Shown here: positions 21,969 to 32,042 of the stretch, in pieces
Layout of the letters: the number at the start of each line of letters is the position of its first letter
How positions within the stretch are numbered: position 1 is the first letter of the stretch
The notes under the pieces: generated by a model
What the model saw: the letters and a program-made list of their open reading frames with translations, nothing else
What the model was told of the DNA's origin: nothing
Database searches by the model: none
Assembly: GCA_020809425.1 (NCBI GenBank)
Contig: JAGGDC010000001.1
Coordinates: 2,121,001 to 2,185,000, forward strand
Direction of reading: 5' to 3'
Origin: Candidatus Synoicihabitans palmerolidicus
Lineage (GTDB): Bacteria > Verrucomicrobiota > Verrucomicrobiia > Opitutales > Opitutaceae
DNA: 64,000 bases
Made by a program: the position numbers and the translations under genes

Positions 21969-22022
21969 CCTTATGCTGAAAGGGCTTTCGAGTGAAAGCG
22001 AATGCGTAGAGAGGAGCAAATT

Positions 22023-23086
22023 TCAGGCCGGTTGGGGAAATACTTCGGCGAGATCGGCGAGGAAGAGATCGATGTCTTCTTCCTTCGTGTCCCAGGAGCA
22101 CATTAACCTATAGCCTTGCGCGCCGATGAAGCTGTAGAAGTGCCATCCACGATCTAGCATGGCGGTGGCGACGGGCTCGGGCAGGGGGGCGAAGACGGCG
22201 TTGACCTCGGGGTCCTGGGTGAAGTTGAGGTTGAACTGTGTGCGCAGGGCGTGACCAAGTTTTTGGGCCATGGCGTTGGCATGGGCGGCATGCCGCAACC
22301 ACGTATCGTCTCTTAACATGCCAACCCATTGGCTGCTGAGGAATCGCATTTTGGAGACCAGTTGACCGGCTTGTTTGCAACGGTAGTCAAATTCGCGAGC
22401 GAGTTCGGGCCGGAAGAACACCACCGCCTCGGAGGTATTCATGCCGTTTTTGGTGCCGCCAAAGCACAAGACGTCGACACCGGCCCGCCAGGGGAAGTCG
22501 GCGGGAGAGCTTTTATCACGTTTTTGGAGCGCGGCGGCGGCATTGGCGAAACGCGCTCCGTCCATGTGCACGACGAGATCGTATTGCCGGGCCACGGCGG
22601 TAAGCGCTCTGATCTCGGCGCTGGAGTAAAGCGTGCCGCACTCAGTGGACTGAGTGAGCGAAAGCACGCGAGGTTTGGGGTAGTGAATATCGGTGCGTTT
22701 AAGGATGATCTGTTCGACGGAAGCCGGGGTGAGTTTACCGTTTTCGCCCGGGGCGGTGAGGATTTTGGTCCCGTTCGAAAAAAATTTGGGAGCACCACAT
22801 TCGTCAGTTTCGACGTGAGCGACTTCATGGCAAACGACGCTGTTATAGCTTTGGCAGAGCGAGGCGAGTGCGAGAGAGTTCGCGGCGGTGCCATTGAAGA
22901 CGAAAAGATCTCAGTGTCGGGTTTTTCGAAGAGGTCGCGGATCATGTCACACGCCTGTTTGGTCCAGTCGTCATAGCCGTAGGAGGGATGGTGTCCCTGA
23001 TTGGCGGCGGCTAACGTGGCCCATGCCTCGGGGCAGATGCCGGATGTATTGTCGCTGGCGAATTGGTGGCGGTGAAGATCTGACAT
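22023..23086 (-). pseudogene. Low-specificity L-threonine aldolase, one frameshift
   Basis: Fold-type I PLP enzyme that cleaves threonine to glycine and acetaldehyde. ATG 23086 gives MSDLHRHQFASDNTSGICPE. A single extra T in GATCTTTTCG (about 22908) throws the frame; corrected it would read IFVFNGTAANS. The second piece has the substrate pocket (LTQSTECGTLYS), VHMDGARFANA and the PLP Lys in CFGGTKNGMNTSEAVVFF. It ends VFPQPA at 22023. Apart from this one indel the 350-residue protein is complete, so the loss is recent or an assembly error. Its glycine output overlaps that of the intact glyA. Confidence 0.87.
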
Positions 23087-23185
23087 AGCAGGGAGAGTCA
23101 AACGATGTTGGTGATGACAGGGAAACGACCAGCGAAAATTTTTCGAGTTTGGCAATTACGGATGCTGCTCTTTGGGTGCGGGGCA

Positions 23186-23764
23186 ATGCGACACCCCGGC
23201 AGTCACGACAATCGACCAGCACCGAATCTTTACCTCGTGGGTTTCATGGGCACGGGCAAGACGACGATTGGGCGCGCGGTCGCATATCGGTTGCAGTATC
23301 AATTGCTGGACACTGATCATGAAATCGAGGCGCAGCAGGGACGTTCGATACCGGAGATATTCGCCAATGAAGGGGAAGCGTATTTTCGGACGTTGGAGAG
23401 AGCGTTTGTGGAAACTGGGCATCCGGGAGCCAAGTGCGTGGTCGCGTGCGGGGGCGGGTTGGTGGTACAATCCGGAATGCTGGACGGACTCAAGCAGCGC
23501 GGAGTGGTGATTGGTTTGCATGCCTCCTTGGAGACCATTTTGCGTCGGACCTCCGCGAGCAAAAATCGTCCGTTGTTGGAGGTGGACGAGCCGATGGAGC
23601 GGATCCGCACCCTTTATCGAGTGCGAGAGCCCATCTACAAGCGGGCTGGCGCGGTAATACTGACGGATCATCGGCCCACGACGGACATCATTTCTCATGT
23701 CATGCGGACGTACCGGCGGGAAGCAGGAGATTGGGAAAGGACCGCTAGGAGTCATGGACGGTGA
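23186..23764 (+). CDS. aroK: Shikimate kinase
   Basis: 192 residues from ATG 23186. Phosphorylates shikimate at the 3-OH in the aromatic amino-acid pathway. The Walker A is GFMGTGKTT at residues 19-27. DTDHEIE is the shikimate-binding Asp motif. CGGGLV (G-G-G) and a lid region NRPLL with the conserved Arg follow. The frame is open 80 bases further upstream, but 23186 gives the family N-terminus. Divergent from the aldolase gene. Its last 11 bases overlap the start of queG, so the two were probably coupled. The C-terminal tail is slightly longer than usual. Confidence 0.93.
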   Translation: MRHPGSHDNRPAPNLYLVGFMGTGKTTIGRAVAYRLQYQLLDTDHEIEAQQGRSIPEIFANEGEAYFRTLERAFVETGHPGAKCVVACGGGLVVQSGMLDGLKQRGVVIGLHASLETILRRTSASKNRPLLEVDEPMERIRTLYRVREPIYKRAGAVILTDHRPTTDIISHVMRTYRREAGDWERTARSHGR

Positions 23765-24896
23765 TCGCGAAGCATTAAGGGAGCAGTTGAGGGGGGGGCT
23801 TCGATGTGGTCCGGTTCGCCGCCGTGAAAGGCGATGCGCCAGGCAGTGCGGCCTTTGCGCAATGGTTGGCGGACGGTAATCAAGCCGACATGCAGTGGCT
23901 GGAGCGATCGTTGCCCAAACGCACTGACCCCGGATTGGTGCTGGAAGGAGCGAGGTCCGTGATCATGTTGGGTATCAATTATGGCAAGGGGACCGAAGAT
24001 GCGGCGGGACCGAGGGAGAGTGAGCGACCGATATGGGCGCGGTATGCGCTGAATTTAGATTACCACGATACCGTGAAACCCGGGTTGGTGAAGGCAGGGA
24101 AACTGATCGAAGCGTGAGGGGCGGTGACGGCACGAGATTACCGTTACTATGTCGATACCGGTCCGATTTTGGAGCGAAGCTGGGCGTCGAAGGCCGGGGT
24201 CGGATTCACCGGGAAAAACGCGATGCTGATTTCGCGAGGTTTTGGGAATTGGTTATTATTGGCGGCGATTGTAACCCGTTTGGAGATTGAAGCCGATGCA
24301 CCGGTGAGCCGGCAAGCAGAGGCGGTGCCGGTGGGGACGTTGTGTGGTCGCTGCACGCAGTGTTTGGACGCCTGCCCCACGGGCGCGTTGACGGCGCCAG
24401 GGGTGTTGGATGCGCGACGTTGTATTTACTATCAGACCATTGAGAACAAGGGAGTGATCCCGCAGGAGTTGCGACGCGGTATCGGTAATCGAATTTACGG
24501 ATGCGACATTTGCGCAGAAGTTTGCCCTTGGAATCGGTTTGCGGTGAAGGCGAAGTCCGGGTTGCTGGCATCGCGAGATCAGTTGGCCCAATTGGAGTTG
24601 CGAGAGTTGTTGGAATTTAATCCGGAGCGATTCGCGGCGGTATTCAAAGGTACGCCGGTGAAGCGATTGAAATTGAGAGGACTCTTGCGCAACGTGTGTG
24701 TGTTGTTGTGGCCAATCTTGGCGCGCGAGATTGCCTGCCTGCATTGCGGAAATTAGTCTGACATAAAGAGGCCATGGTGAGAGCTCATGCGGTGGTGGCC
24801 TGGAAGCAGCTGGACCCGGAGTGGGATTCCGGCGCGGAGCAAGCGATTGAAACAGCTCGGGAGGTGCTGGAAGAGTACGGCGCCCCGAGGCACTAG
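23754..24896 (+). pseudogene. queG: Epoxyqueuosine reductase, three disruptions
   Basis: QueG reduces epoxyqueuosine to queuosine in tRNA, using cobalamin and two 4Fe-4S clusters. ATG 23754 overlaps aroK. The frame shifts at a run of eight G (about 23790), continues FDVVRFAAVKGDAPGSAAF, and is stopped by TGA 24115-24117 (probably Arg CGA to TGA). It resumes with YYVDTGPILERSWASKAG and the ferredoxin motifs CGRCTQCLDACPTGAL and CDICAEVCPWN. Near 24710 another shift separates the C-terminal HEAT-like helices, which end at TAG 24894-24896. Reassembled length is about 380 residues, normal. The stop shares CTAG with the convergent thioesterase gene. Confidence 0.9.
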
Positions 24897-25289
24897 TCGG
24901 TGAATTTGCGGCGCATGGCAGCAGCGAAATCGCTCGGAGGGCGCACCTTGGCGATTTATGAAGGCGTGAGAGGTGCTAGCGGTGGCGAGTAATTCGTCGC
25001 CGCGAAACAGCTCATACTCGATATTTATCCGAATGCCCGGGTATTCGAGGATCTTGGTATGAATGGTGACCTCGTCATCATATTTTGCCGGGAGCCGGTA
25101 TTTGATGGAAAGCTCAAGAACGGGTAGGAGGTAGCCGGCGGCTTCGAGTTCGGAGTAGGGAAAGCCTTGGGCGCGAATAAGATCGGTACGGCCAATTTCA
25201 AGCCACGGCAGGTAGCTTCCGTGGTACACGATACCCATCATATCGGTTTCCGCGAAGCGGACTCGGATGGTGGAGTGGGATGCGATCAT
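24893..25289 (-). pseudogene. YbgC/FadM-type acyl-CoA thioesterase, frameshifted near the end
   Basis: Hotdog-fold thioesterase: MIASHSTIRVRFAETDMMGI, then YHGSYLPWLEIGRTDLIR, the usual Asp/His catalytic N-terminus. The natural C-terminus (KVRPPSDFAAAMRRKFTD, stop 24893-24895) is one frame away from the body. A one-base indel near 24950 makes the literal frame run on to 24753 with low-complexity sequence. About 130 residues when corrected, as in 4-hydroxybenzoyl-CoA thioesterase-like enzymes, often linked to Tol-Pal or acyl-CoA housekeeping. The first 95 residues are intact, so a longer, altered protein could still be made. Confidence 0.77.
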
Positions 25290-25328
25290 CGCTTGTGTAG
25301 TCGTGTTCGACCGAGGGCGCAGTCTGTC

Positions 25329-26469
25329 TTAGCAAACTTCAACTTCTTCGCTGAAGAGAATTTTGACGGAATGGGCCCAGTTGTGGCGGCGGGCCCATTG
25401 CCAGCCGGCTTTTCCGAGACGTTCGCGGAGGGCTTGATCACTGATGAGCTTTTCGAATGCGGCGGTGAGTTGAGCCGGATGATGGGGAGGGACAAGCAAA
25501 CCGGTTGCGCCGTTCACGACGGCTTCGGCGACCCCGCCAACGGAGTGAGCGACGACAGGCAATCCGTGTGCAGCCGCTTCAAGGTAAACCAGTCAAAATC
25601 CCTCCACGCTGTTGCCATAATCAATGCTGGTCATGCCGAATACATCAGCGCGATCATAGATACGACTGAGTTCGTCGTCCGGAACATTACCGAAGAAGCG
25701 CACCGGAAAGTCACACTGGTCGGCGGCGGTGCGGAGGGTGGATTCGTAACTGGTCTTGGCTGCCGCACCGACCAGCCAGTATTCGATTTTCTGACGAAAT
25801 GGAGGGGCCAGCGCACGGAGGGCGTCGAGAGTGATCAGCTGACCCTTGCGGGGGTGTAAGCGGCCTATGGTGAGGATGATGACTTTGTCGGAATGCGGAG
25901 GACGATGGTTCTCCACAACCGCAAAATCGGAACGCAGAGCGCCGGGGGGTCAGTAGGATTTTGGATTCTGCTTCCGGGAAGTGGGCCAGAAGCAAATCTC
26001 GGGTATAGCCGGACAACACACTGATCCGTTTGGAAAATCGAATCAGTCGTCGGGCCAGGGGCCGGATCAGAGGGTTGCGATGGAACTTCAGCACTTCGGA
26101 ACCATGGAAAGTAAGCACGAGGTGTTTGGGTCGAAACGCGTGGAAGCGTTGAAGAAGCATGAGGGTCAACATGGGACCCGGTTCCGGGAGGTAGACCGTG
26201 GCGTGGCGTAATTCACGGCGTCGTTTGATCAATTGAATGGCGAGGCGGGCATTGGCAGGTCATGTCGTGGGTGCCCTTCAGAGGCATGCGCCAGACACGG
26301 AACGGCCTGCCTTCGTCGGTCTTAAGCGGCGCATTTTGAGCCCACACCTCGACGTCGAGGCCAAGTTCGACCGAAGCCTTCGCCATTTCCTCCGTGAATG
26401 TCGCGATCCCCCCCGTTTAGGGTAAAATTCGTGAGTAATCAGGAAAAGCGTATTGGAGGAAGTATTCAT
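25329..26469 (-). pseudogene. Family 4 glycosyltransferase, several frameshifts
   Basis: ATG 26469 gives MNTSSNTLFLITHEFYPKRG. A run of seven G then shifts the frame; the natural continuation is IATFTEEMAKASVELGLDVE. Middle: HLVLTFHGSEVLKFHRNPLI. Donor domain: ILTIGRLHPRKGQLITLDAL, a block with YDRADVFGMTSIDYGNSVEG (Glu of the donor site), and GLLVPPHHPAQLTAAFEKL at the end. At least three frame changes occur. Rejoined length is about 380 residues. It lies 40 bp upstream of the thioesterase start, on the same strand. Confidence 0.8.
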
Positions 26470-26694
26470 CAAGCCGCGGCGAGTGAAGGGCCGCAATCCG
26501 GTTAGAGGTATGGATTGTGGAAATAATACTGAGAGATGGCAACAGATGAAAATGGGGGATGACGGTGTTCGTTTTTGGTGGTGTTTAGGTGACCGGTCGG
26601 TTTTAGCCGCGGGAGAGTGATCGTGGTCCTCTACTCTGGGAGCCCCAAGAATAGCGTTTATATTCAAAAGTCCGAAGTCTTACTTCCCAAAATC

Positions 26695-27599
26695 ATGCCA
26701 AAAGGAGACCTTAAAGGTCAGGAGGGCCAGGAGTCCCCCGAGGCGGCCAACAAGCCGTTCACAGTTGAAGAAGAGTCGGGCGCTGCGGGATTCGCTCAAG
26801 CGGTGCTCCCCCTGCGACTATCGAGGCCGCTATAGCCTATCGTAAGACTCAAGAGGCTAGTCACTTACCTGCTGTCATCATCGGAGTGATCGAGCGGTTC
26901 GTAGAGCCGGATTTGCGTCCGAAGCTCAAGGAGGCTGATGACGAGCTTCGGTTAGTGGAGGATCTTGGGATCGATTCGCTGACGATGATGGGAATCGTGA
27001 TTCTGGTCGAAGACGTGCTGCAGATGCAGATCAATAACGAAGATCTCCGGAATTTGCGGACGGTGGGAGACATAAAGATATTCATCGATTGCAAGGTGCG
27101 CGGCTTACCGCCGCCGAAGCCGACGAAGTTGCTACCGATTGAGCAGATCGTGTCAGTTATGCCCATTCAGGCTCCGTTTCTGTTCCTGAACGAGGCCACC
27201 ATCACGGGCAACAACGCCCAAGGGAAATACAAGATCACCGGTCAAGAGTTCTTCTTGCAGGGGCACTTTAAGGACAATCCCGTGATGTCTGCGTCATTGA
27301 TGCTCGAGGCTTTGGGTCAATGGGCGGTTTTGTATTTGTTGGAAGGTGCGGGGCCAGAAGAGGGCAAAGTCGTGGATCAGGCCAAGATATTTTTTACGTC
27401 CTGTGAGGGCGTGCGTTGCCATCGTATCTGCCGTCCGGGCGATTTGTTGTCCATGACCGTGAAACCGAAACGCACCAAAATGCCATTGGCCACCTTCGAA
27501 GGTTCCATTCGTGTGGGGCAGGAGAAAGCGGCCATGGCTGAGGAGATCACTCTCACGTTTGCGTTCGCAGACGCCAAAAAATTGAGAATTCCGTCATAG
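26695..27599 (+). pseudogene. Acyl carrier protein fused to a FabZ-like dehydratase, one frameshift in the N-terminal part
   Basis: A two-domain lipid enzyme. An ACP-type domain follows a short N-terminal tail, with the phosphopantetheine Ser in LGIDSLTMMGIVILVEDVL. A hotdog domain comes next, with GHFKDNPVMSASLMLEAL, matching the active-site His/Glu helix of 3-hydroxyacyl-ACP dehydratases. The catalytic stretch 26886-27599 is open (237 residues). The tail starts at ATG 26695 (MPKGDLKGQEGQ) in another frame and joins near 26800 (natural reading AIAYRKTQEASHLPAVIIG). A later start could still give both domains. Together with the alpha-oxoamine synthase at 32-33 kb it suggests a dedicated acyl-chain pathway. 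Confidence 0.75.
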
Positions 27600-27668
27600 G
27601 ATCGAAGCCAGTTGACTCAAACCGTTCGAATGACGGCGACGATTCGTTGCCTTCGGTTGCCGCGGTAG

Positions 27669-28282
27669 TCAACGCGTGATCCCATCGCCAGCAGGGTAGG
27701 GCGATTTGACAATTTTGCGTGTCTCCGGGCGTTGACCCGGCAGGGTGATCCGCTTTTGGTTGTGACTCTTCAACGGACAAGTTCGATTCGTGCAGCGTGG
27801 AGCGAGACCGAATAACTTTGCCCGACAAGTCACGCTATTAGTTATGTCGAAAATATATTTTAGAGCGTGTCCCATTTACCCGGGTTTTGGAAGGGTAAAT
27901 GGGACACGCTCTAAGATATCCCAACTGAGAATTTGGCCGCGCGTCCAAAAATCGTGATCAACAGCAGCAGTGGTTTTGGCGGAGTAAATGTGCCTTTGGT
28001 CATGAGAGCAGTGCCCGCAGCGCAGTGATATGGATTGGGGAGTGAAATTGTGCGAGGTGGCGCAGGCAGACCATTCAGTCTGACGCTGAGAGGCACGAAA
28101 GGGTAGTGTTTTTGCGGATTGAAACCGCCCGTGTCCTTGTCTCCTTCGTGATCCCAACGTGTGCTAGTGCCGTGTGGGCCACGACGAAATGAAACCCTTC
28201 CCCTCCTGTTTTCGAAACGAATTTTGGCGGTTACGAGATCCGAATGTGAGCAGCATCGGTGAACGCCGAATATCAAAATCAC
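27669..28282 (-). other. Region without a confident gene; possible broken minus-strand ORF
   Basis: Between 27600 and 28387 no gene is certain. Two minus-strand frames, 28282-27911 and 27875-27669, lie on either side of the IS-A-derived hairpin at 27860-27914 and could be halves of one interrupted gene (RRGPHGTSTRWDHEGDKDTG, SLPNPYHCAAGTALMTKG). Base composition is lower in GC than the neighbours and no family is recognised. Confidence 0.22.
27860..27914. mobile_element. 55-bp hairpin element built from two IS-A right ends
   Basis: Two 22-bp arms, perfectly inverted (starting TTAGAGCGTGTCCCA at 27860-27881, ending 27893-27914), flank an 11-base loop GGGTTTTGGAA. Each arm equals the terminal sequence of the IS-A right end. 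The loop plus following GGG continues the right-end sequence of one arm, so the element is an inverted duplication of a right end with all coding sequence lost. It is a miniature, non-autonomous derivative. Confidence 0.75.
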
Positions 28283-28542
28283 TGGCTCGGCTCAGAATAT
28301 TCCCAGAGTCGGGAGTCGAGTCTCCCGGCGTGAGAAGCACCGTTAATTCGTGAGCGAAAAACTTCGAATATTGGTGCTGAGTGGCCGCAGTCCAACACTG
28401 AGTGCACAGGCAGAGGGGGAGTGGTTCCCTTTCTCCTAATGCACTATAATGAATACTATACGTTTGATATTGGGATTGATGATTGGCGGGATTGAGGTTG
28501 CGGCAGGCCGCAGGAAGGGAGCGGTGAGCAGCTATACACAAG

Positions 28543-28589
28543 CCAGAGAGAGGACGACCGGCTTGGCGGGCCGGTCGTCCTCTCTCTGG
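28543..28589. repeat. Perfect 20-bp inverted repeat upstream of the IS30 transposase
   Basis: CCAGAGAGAGGACGACCGGC (28543-28562) pairs perfectly with 28570-28589 around a 7-base loop. It lies 47 bases upstream of the likely GTG start. It could block readthrough transcription into the transposase, act as a terminator, or be a tiny inserted element. The other IS30 copies lack this region, so it cannot be compared. Confidence 0.7.
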
Positions 28590-28635
28590 GAAAAACTCAG
28601 CGTTGGCGTCGTGGGCGCAGAGCGGAGGATTTGGA

Positions 28636-29640
28636 GTGGTGGTAAAAATACAACGGCGCATCACCGCCAAGGAACGCGAGGCGATTCATGCCGGTTTGGC
28701 CCAGGGCAAAAGCGGCGCTCAGCTTGCCGCCGCCCTCGGCCGCGACGCCTCGGTGGTCAATCGCGAGATCACCCGCAACGGCGGGCGCAACAGCTACAGC
28801 GGCATGGATGCGCAGACTCGCGCTTGCCGTCGGCCCAAGTGCGCCGCGCGCAACAAAGTCGCCGACACGCCCGCCTTGCGCGACGAGGTGCTGGCCCTGT
28901 TTGCCACCGGCGCTACGCCCAAGCAAATCGCAGTCGCCTTGAGACGACGTCATGGCCTTGATCTGACCCGACGCGTGAGCCACGAAACCATCTACGACTT
29001 CATCTACGTCCACTCCAAAGGCTCGGTTAAGAAGGAGTTGATCGCTTATTTGCGGCGCAAGAAGCCCCGACGCAGTCCCGCCCCTCGCGCCAAGGGCAAG
29101 CTCTCGGGCCAGTTGCCGGGCGCGATCAATATCGGCGAGCGACCTGCTGAGGTGGAGCGCCGGGAGGTGCCCGGACACTGGGAGGCCGACTTGGTCATGG
29201 GTGCGGGCAATCGTACCGCCATTTTGGTCATCACCGAACGGGTCTCCCGCTACGTGATGATCGTCCCGTTGGGCGGCGCCAAAGACGCGATCAGCGTCGC
29301 CCGCGCTCTCATCCGGGCCTTCAAACGCCTGCCCGCCCACCTGCGCAAGACCCTCACCTACGACAACGGCCGCGAAATGGCCCAACATGCCGCCTTCTCC
29401 CTTGCCACAAAAATGACGGTCTACTTCTGCAATCCACACAGCCCTTGGCAGCGCGGTGCGGTCGCGAATATCAACGGTCTGATCCGGGAATACTTCCCTA
29501 AAGGCATCGACTTTAACACTGTCACCAAAGGCCAAATCGCCAAAGCGGAGTGGCTACTCAACAATCGCCCTCGCATCGGGCTCGACGGACAGTCTCCCGC
29601 TGAAGTCTTTCATGCTATTATACAACAACCTGTGCACTAA
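28636..29640 (+). CDS. IS30-family transposase with a substituted catalytic glutamate
   Basis: Open to TAA 29638-29640. The start is taken as GTG 28636 because GGAGG at 28624-28628 sits 7 bases upstream; the frame is open further. An N-terminal HTH (ITAKEREAIHAGLAQGKSGA, then RDASVVNREITRNGG) is typical of IS30. The catalytic domain has HWEADLVMG (Asp 1) and TYDNGREMA (Asp 2). In the third motif, usually RGxNENxNGL, it reads RGAVANINGLIREYFPKG: the Glu is Ala (GCG for GAG). Without this residue strand transfer is expected to fail. About 334 residues, otherwise intact. Confidence 0.85.
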   Translation: MVVKIQRRITAKEREAIHAGLAQGKSGAQLAAALGRDASVVNREITRNGGRNSYSGMDAQTRACRRPKCAARNKVADTPALRDEVLALFATGATPKQIAVALRRRHGLDLTRRVSHETIYDFIYVHSKGSVKKELIAYLRRKKPRRSPAPRAKGKLSGQLPGAINIGERPAEVERREVPGHWEADLVMGAGNRTAILVITERVSRYVMIVPLGGAKDAISVARALIRAFKRLPAHLRKTLTYDNGREMAQHAAFSLATKMTVYFCNPHSPWQRGAVANINGLIREYFPKGIDFNTVTKGQIAKAEWLLNNRPRIGLDGQSPAEVFHAIIQQPVH

Positions 29641-29737
29641 TCGCTTGACGCCGCCCGTCAGGGCGACGGATCAAGCGGCATGCCTTTCCGGCGCCGAAAG
29701 CGCGAGATGATTCAAAGGACATCACCGGAACCATAAA

Positions 29738-31006
29738 GTGAACACGGAGGAATGGAGCATGCACTCCGCGGAACGCAACCGGGAAACAGCGGTGGCGGAG
29801 TCATCAGGTTTCACCATGGTGTACCTGTTCACCACGTTCCCCAAATCGACCGAAACCTTCATGCAACGTGAAGTGCGGGCGATGTTGGCGCGGGGCGTGA
29901 ATTTAAGGGTGTATTCACTTTTGGATCAGGTGGGGGATTTCATGGTTTGAAGGTGACCAAGTTTTCGATGTGGCGCCTGTTGGAGTTGATCGGATTGATC
30001 CCATGGTTGGCGCTCACCAAGTGGGATGTATTTGGCATTTTGTGGCGGGGATTGTGGACGCAAAAGGCGCCCAGTTGGCTGAATTTTTGGGAGAACATGT
30101 TGGGAGCGGGATTCGCCGAAGGGTATTATCGGGAGTTTCGTCGAAATCCACCGGATTTGGTGCATGCGGCTTGGGGCGGCGCTCCCGCCACGGCGGCCTG
30201 GATCCTCAATCGACTTAATGGACACCCATTCAGTGCGGCCGCTCATGCCTACGATATTTATGAACACGACGGAGATTGGTGGCTCGATGAAAAGTTGACA
30301 GACGCGCGCTTCATTCACACTTCCACAGCGATGGGGCGGGCGTCGCTGGTGGCACTGGGGCACGCCGTGGAAAAAGTGAAGTTGGTGCGGAGAGGCCTGG
30401 AAGTGTTGCCAGAGGGTAAACTATCCCGTCCAGCTCGGCTCCTGCCTGCGATTGGTGTGTATCGCGCGCTTGGTGGCAAAGAAGGGACTCGATCATCAAC
30501 TGCGTATCTACGCGCCATTGAGGAAATCGGGCGTGGATTTTGAAGCACGAATTCTAGGTGAAGGTCCTGAGCGCAAGACATTGAACGCTTTGCACAGGTC
30601 GCTGGGTTTGGAGGAGCGAGTGCGTTTTGTCGGACATGTGGATCAGTCTGAAGTTTGGAAGACACTGGAATGGGCTGATGTGCTGCTGCATATGGGAATT
30701 GTCGCCCCCAGTGGGGATCGCGATGGATTGCCCAATGTGATTCCGGAAGCCATGGCGGCGGGAACAGTGGTGGTGACTTCGCCCCATGCTGCGACCACGG
30801 AAGCGATAGCGGATGGACGAACGGGGTTTGTACGACCGGTGGCTCAGCCCGAGCAGTGGGTCGATATATTGATCCAGATAGCGGGGAATGATGAATTGGT
30901 GGACCAGGTCAGAGAAGCTGCTCGACAATGGACGGAGCAGTGTTTCGACGCACATCTGAACGCGGCGATTTTACACGCCTGTTACATGGAGGCGGCGAAG
31001 TCGTGA
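29738..31006 (+). pseudogene. Family 4 glycosyltransferase, frameshifted
   Basis: The N-terminal piece (GTG 29738) has MVYLFTTFPKSTETFMQREV, the start of the colanic-acid/WcaL-like GT4 group, and stops at 29950. The middle piece (to about 30460) contains DLVHAAWGGAPATAAWI and AAAHAYDIYEHDGDWW. The donor domain (30452-31006) has IARLVAKKGLDHQLRIYAPL, ILGEGPERKTL and DGLPNVIPEAMAAGT, the E-x7-E site. At least two frame changes. Rejoined length is about 420 residues. Its stop overlaps the GTG start of the next glycosyltransferase (GTGA). WcaL-type enzymes act in exopolysaccharide repeat-unit assembly. Confidence 0.82.
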
Positions 31007-32015
31007 TTTACTTTGATGTGACGAAATCGGCCAAGTCGCGCCACGCGTCGGGATTGATGCGGGTGAATCGGAGGCTGCGGGAAGAGTTGGGGCAGGCAGC
31101 GCAGTCCGTGCGGTGGGGCGATGCGGTGACGACGTGGCGCAAGGAAGATTGGTACCTGACCACGGAGACTTTTGACGGTCGGCAGCGGGATGGATTTGAT
31201 GAGTTTTTACGGCTCCCCCCTGTCGCACTGCCGCGCTTTTTCCTGACGCGGTACCCTTGCAGTGGCCGCAACTTACGTGGCCGCATTCCGTGGCTCGCCA
31301 TCCGGGTTACATGAAAGCGTTGGCACAGTTTGACCATGTGTTCGCGATTTCAAAGACGGTTAAACGTGATTTGGAGGGTTTTTGGAAATGGCAGGGGACA
31401 AGACCGAAAGGCTCCGTATCGGTCCTGCCATTGGGCGCAGATTTTGACGGTTCGCGACGAGTTGAGCGGCGATCGGAGGTTCCCCGTCCGGTACTGGTTA
31501 GCGTGGGTATCGTTGCACCGCGGAAGAACCAGCAGTTTCTTATTACGGTGGCGGACCGTCTTTGGGAGGAGGGACTGCCGTTTGAGCTCCACATCGTGGG
31601 GCGAGTGAACCCTCATTTTGGGGAGCCAGTGGCAAAGGACATCAAGGCGATGACGACGAGGAGACCCGGGCTAAGGTTTCATGAGGGCGCCTCCGACGGT
31701 ACTTTTGCGGAGCTGTTGGCGCGGGCCAGGGCGGTTGTCTTTCTCACGATTGCGGAAGGATGTGGACTGCCCGTGCTGGAGTCACTTTGGCGCGGACTCC
31801 CGAGTGTTTGTTCTGATCTGCCGGTGTTACGGGAGAATACGCATGAAGGCGGATGGGTGCTCTTGCCGACGAATGATCTGACTGGTTGGAGCGACGGGCT
31901 AAAGCGCGTGTTGTTTGATGACGAACGTTGGCGAGGACTCGCCGATGTTGCAGCTCAACGAAATTTGCCTACTTGGGCTGAGCGTGCGCGGGAGGTCCGG
32001 CGGGAGTTGGGCTGA
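31003..32015 (+). pseudogene. Family 4 glycosyltransferase, one frameshift
   Basis: Starts GTG 31003, overlapping the stop of the previous gene (translational coupling). N-terminal MIYFDVTKSAKSRHASGLMR marks a GT4 subgroup that also includes the gene at 33349-34497. A frame change near 31250 separates this from the rest, where the donor domain is whole: VGIVAPRKNQQFLITVADRL, ARARAVVFLTIAEGCGLPVLE (donor-site Glu residues), ending REVRRELG at 32015. Corrected length is about 335 residues. Convergent with the oxoamine synthase. Confidence 0.82.
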
Positions 32016-32042
32016 GCTCCGTACTCAACACCCGGAATTCAA

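Larger units (their letters stand above)
28388..29652 (+). mobile_element. IS30-family element, copy 1
   Basis: About 1.27 kb. The ends are CAGTCCAACACTGAGTGCACAGG on the left side (first 20 bases CAGTCCAACACTGAGTGCAC) and CCTGTGCACTAATCGCTTGACGCC-like on the right, an imperfect inverted repeat with AGTGCACAGG in common. A TATAAT box is present at 28445-28450. A perfect 20-bp stem hairpin lies at 28543-28589, upstream of the transposase. No target duplication was recognised. The first 144 bp recur at 11362. Confidence 0.8.

Noticed and set aside
28449-28961. Plus-strand ORF starting MNTIRLILGLMIGGIE
   Set aside because: Begins in the IS30 left end and then runs out of frame over the transposase gene. 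No independent support.
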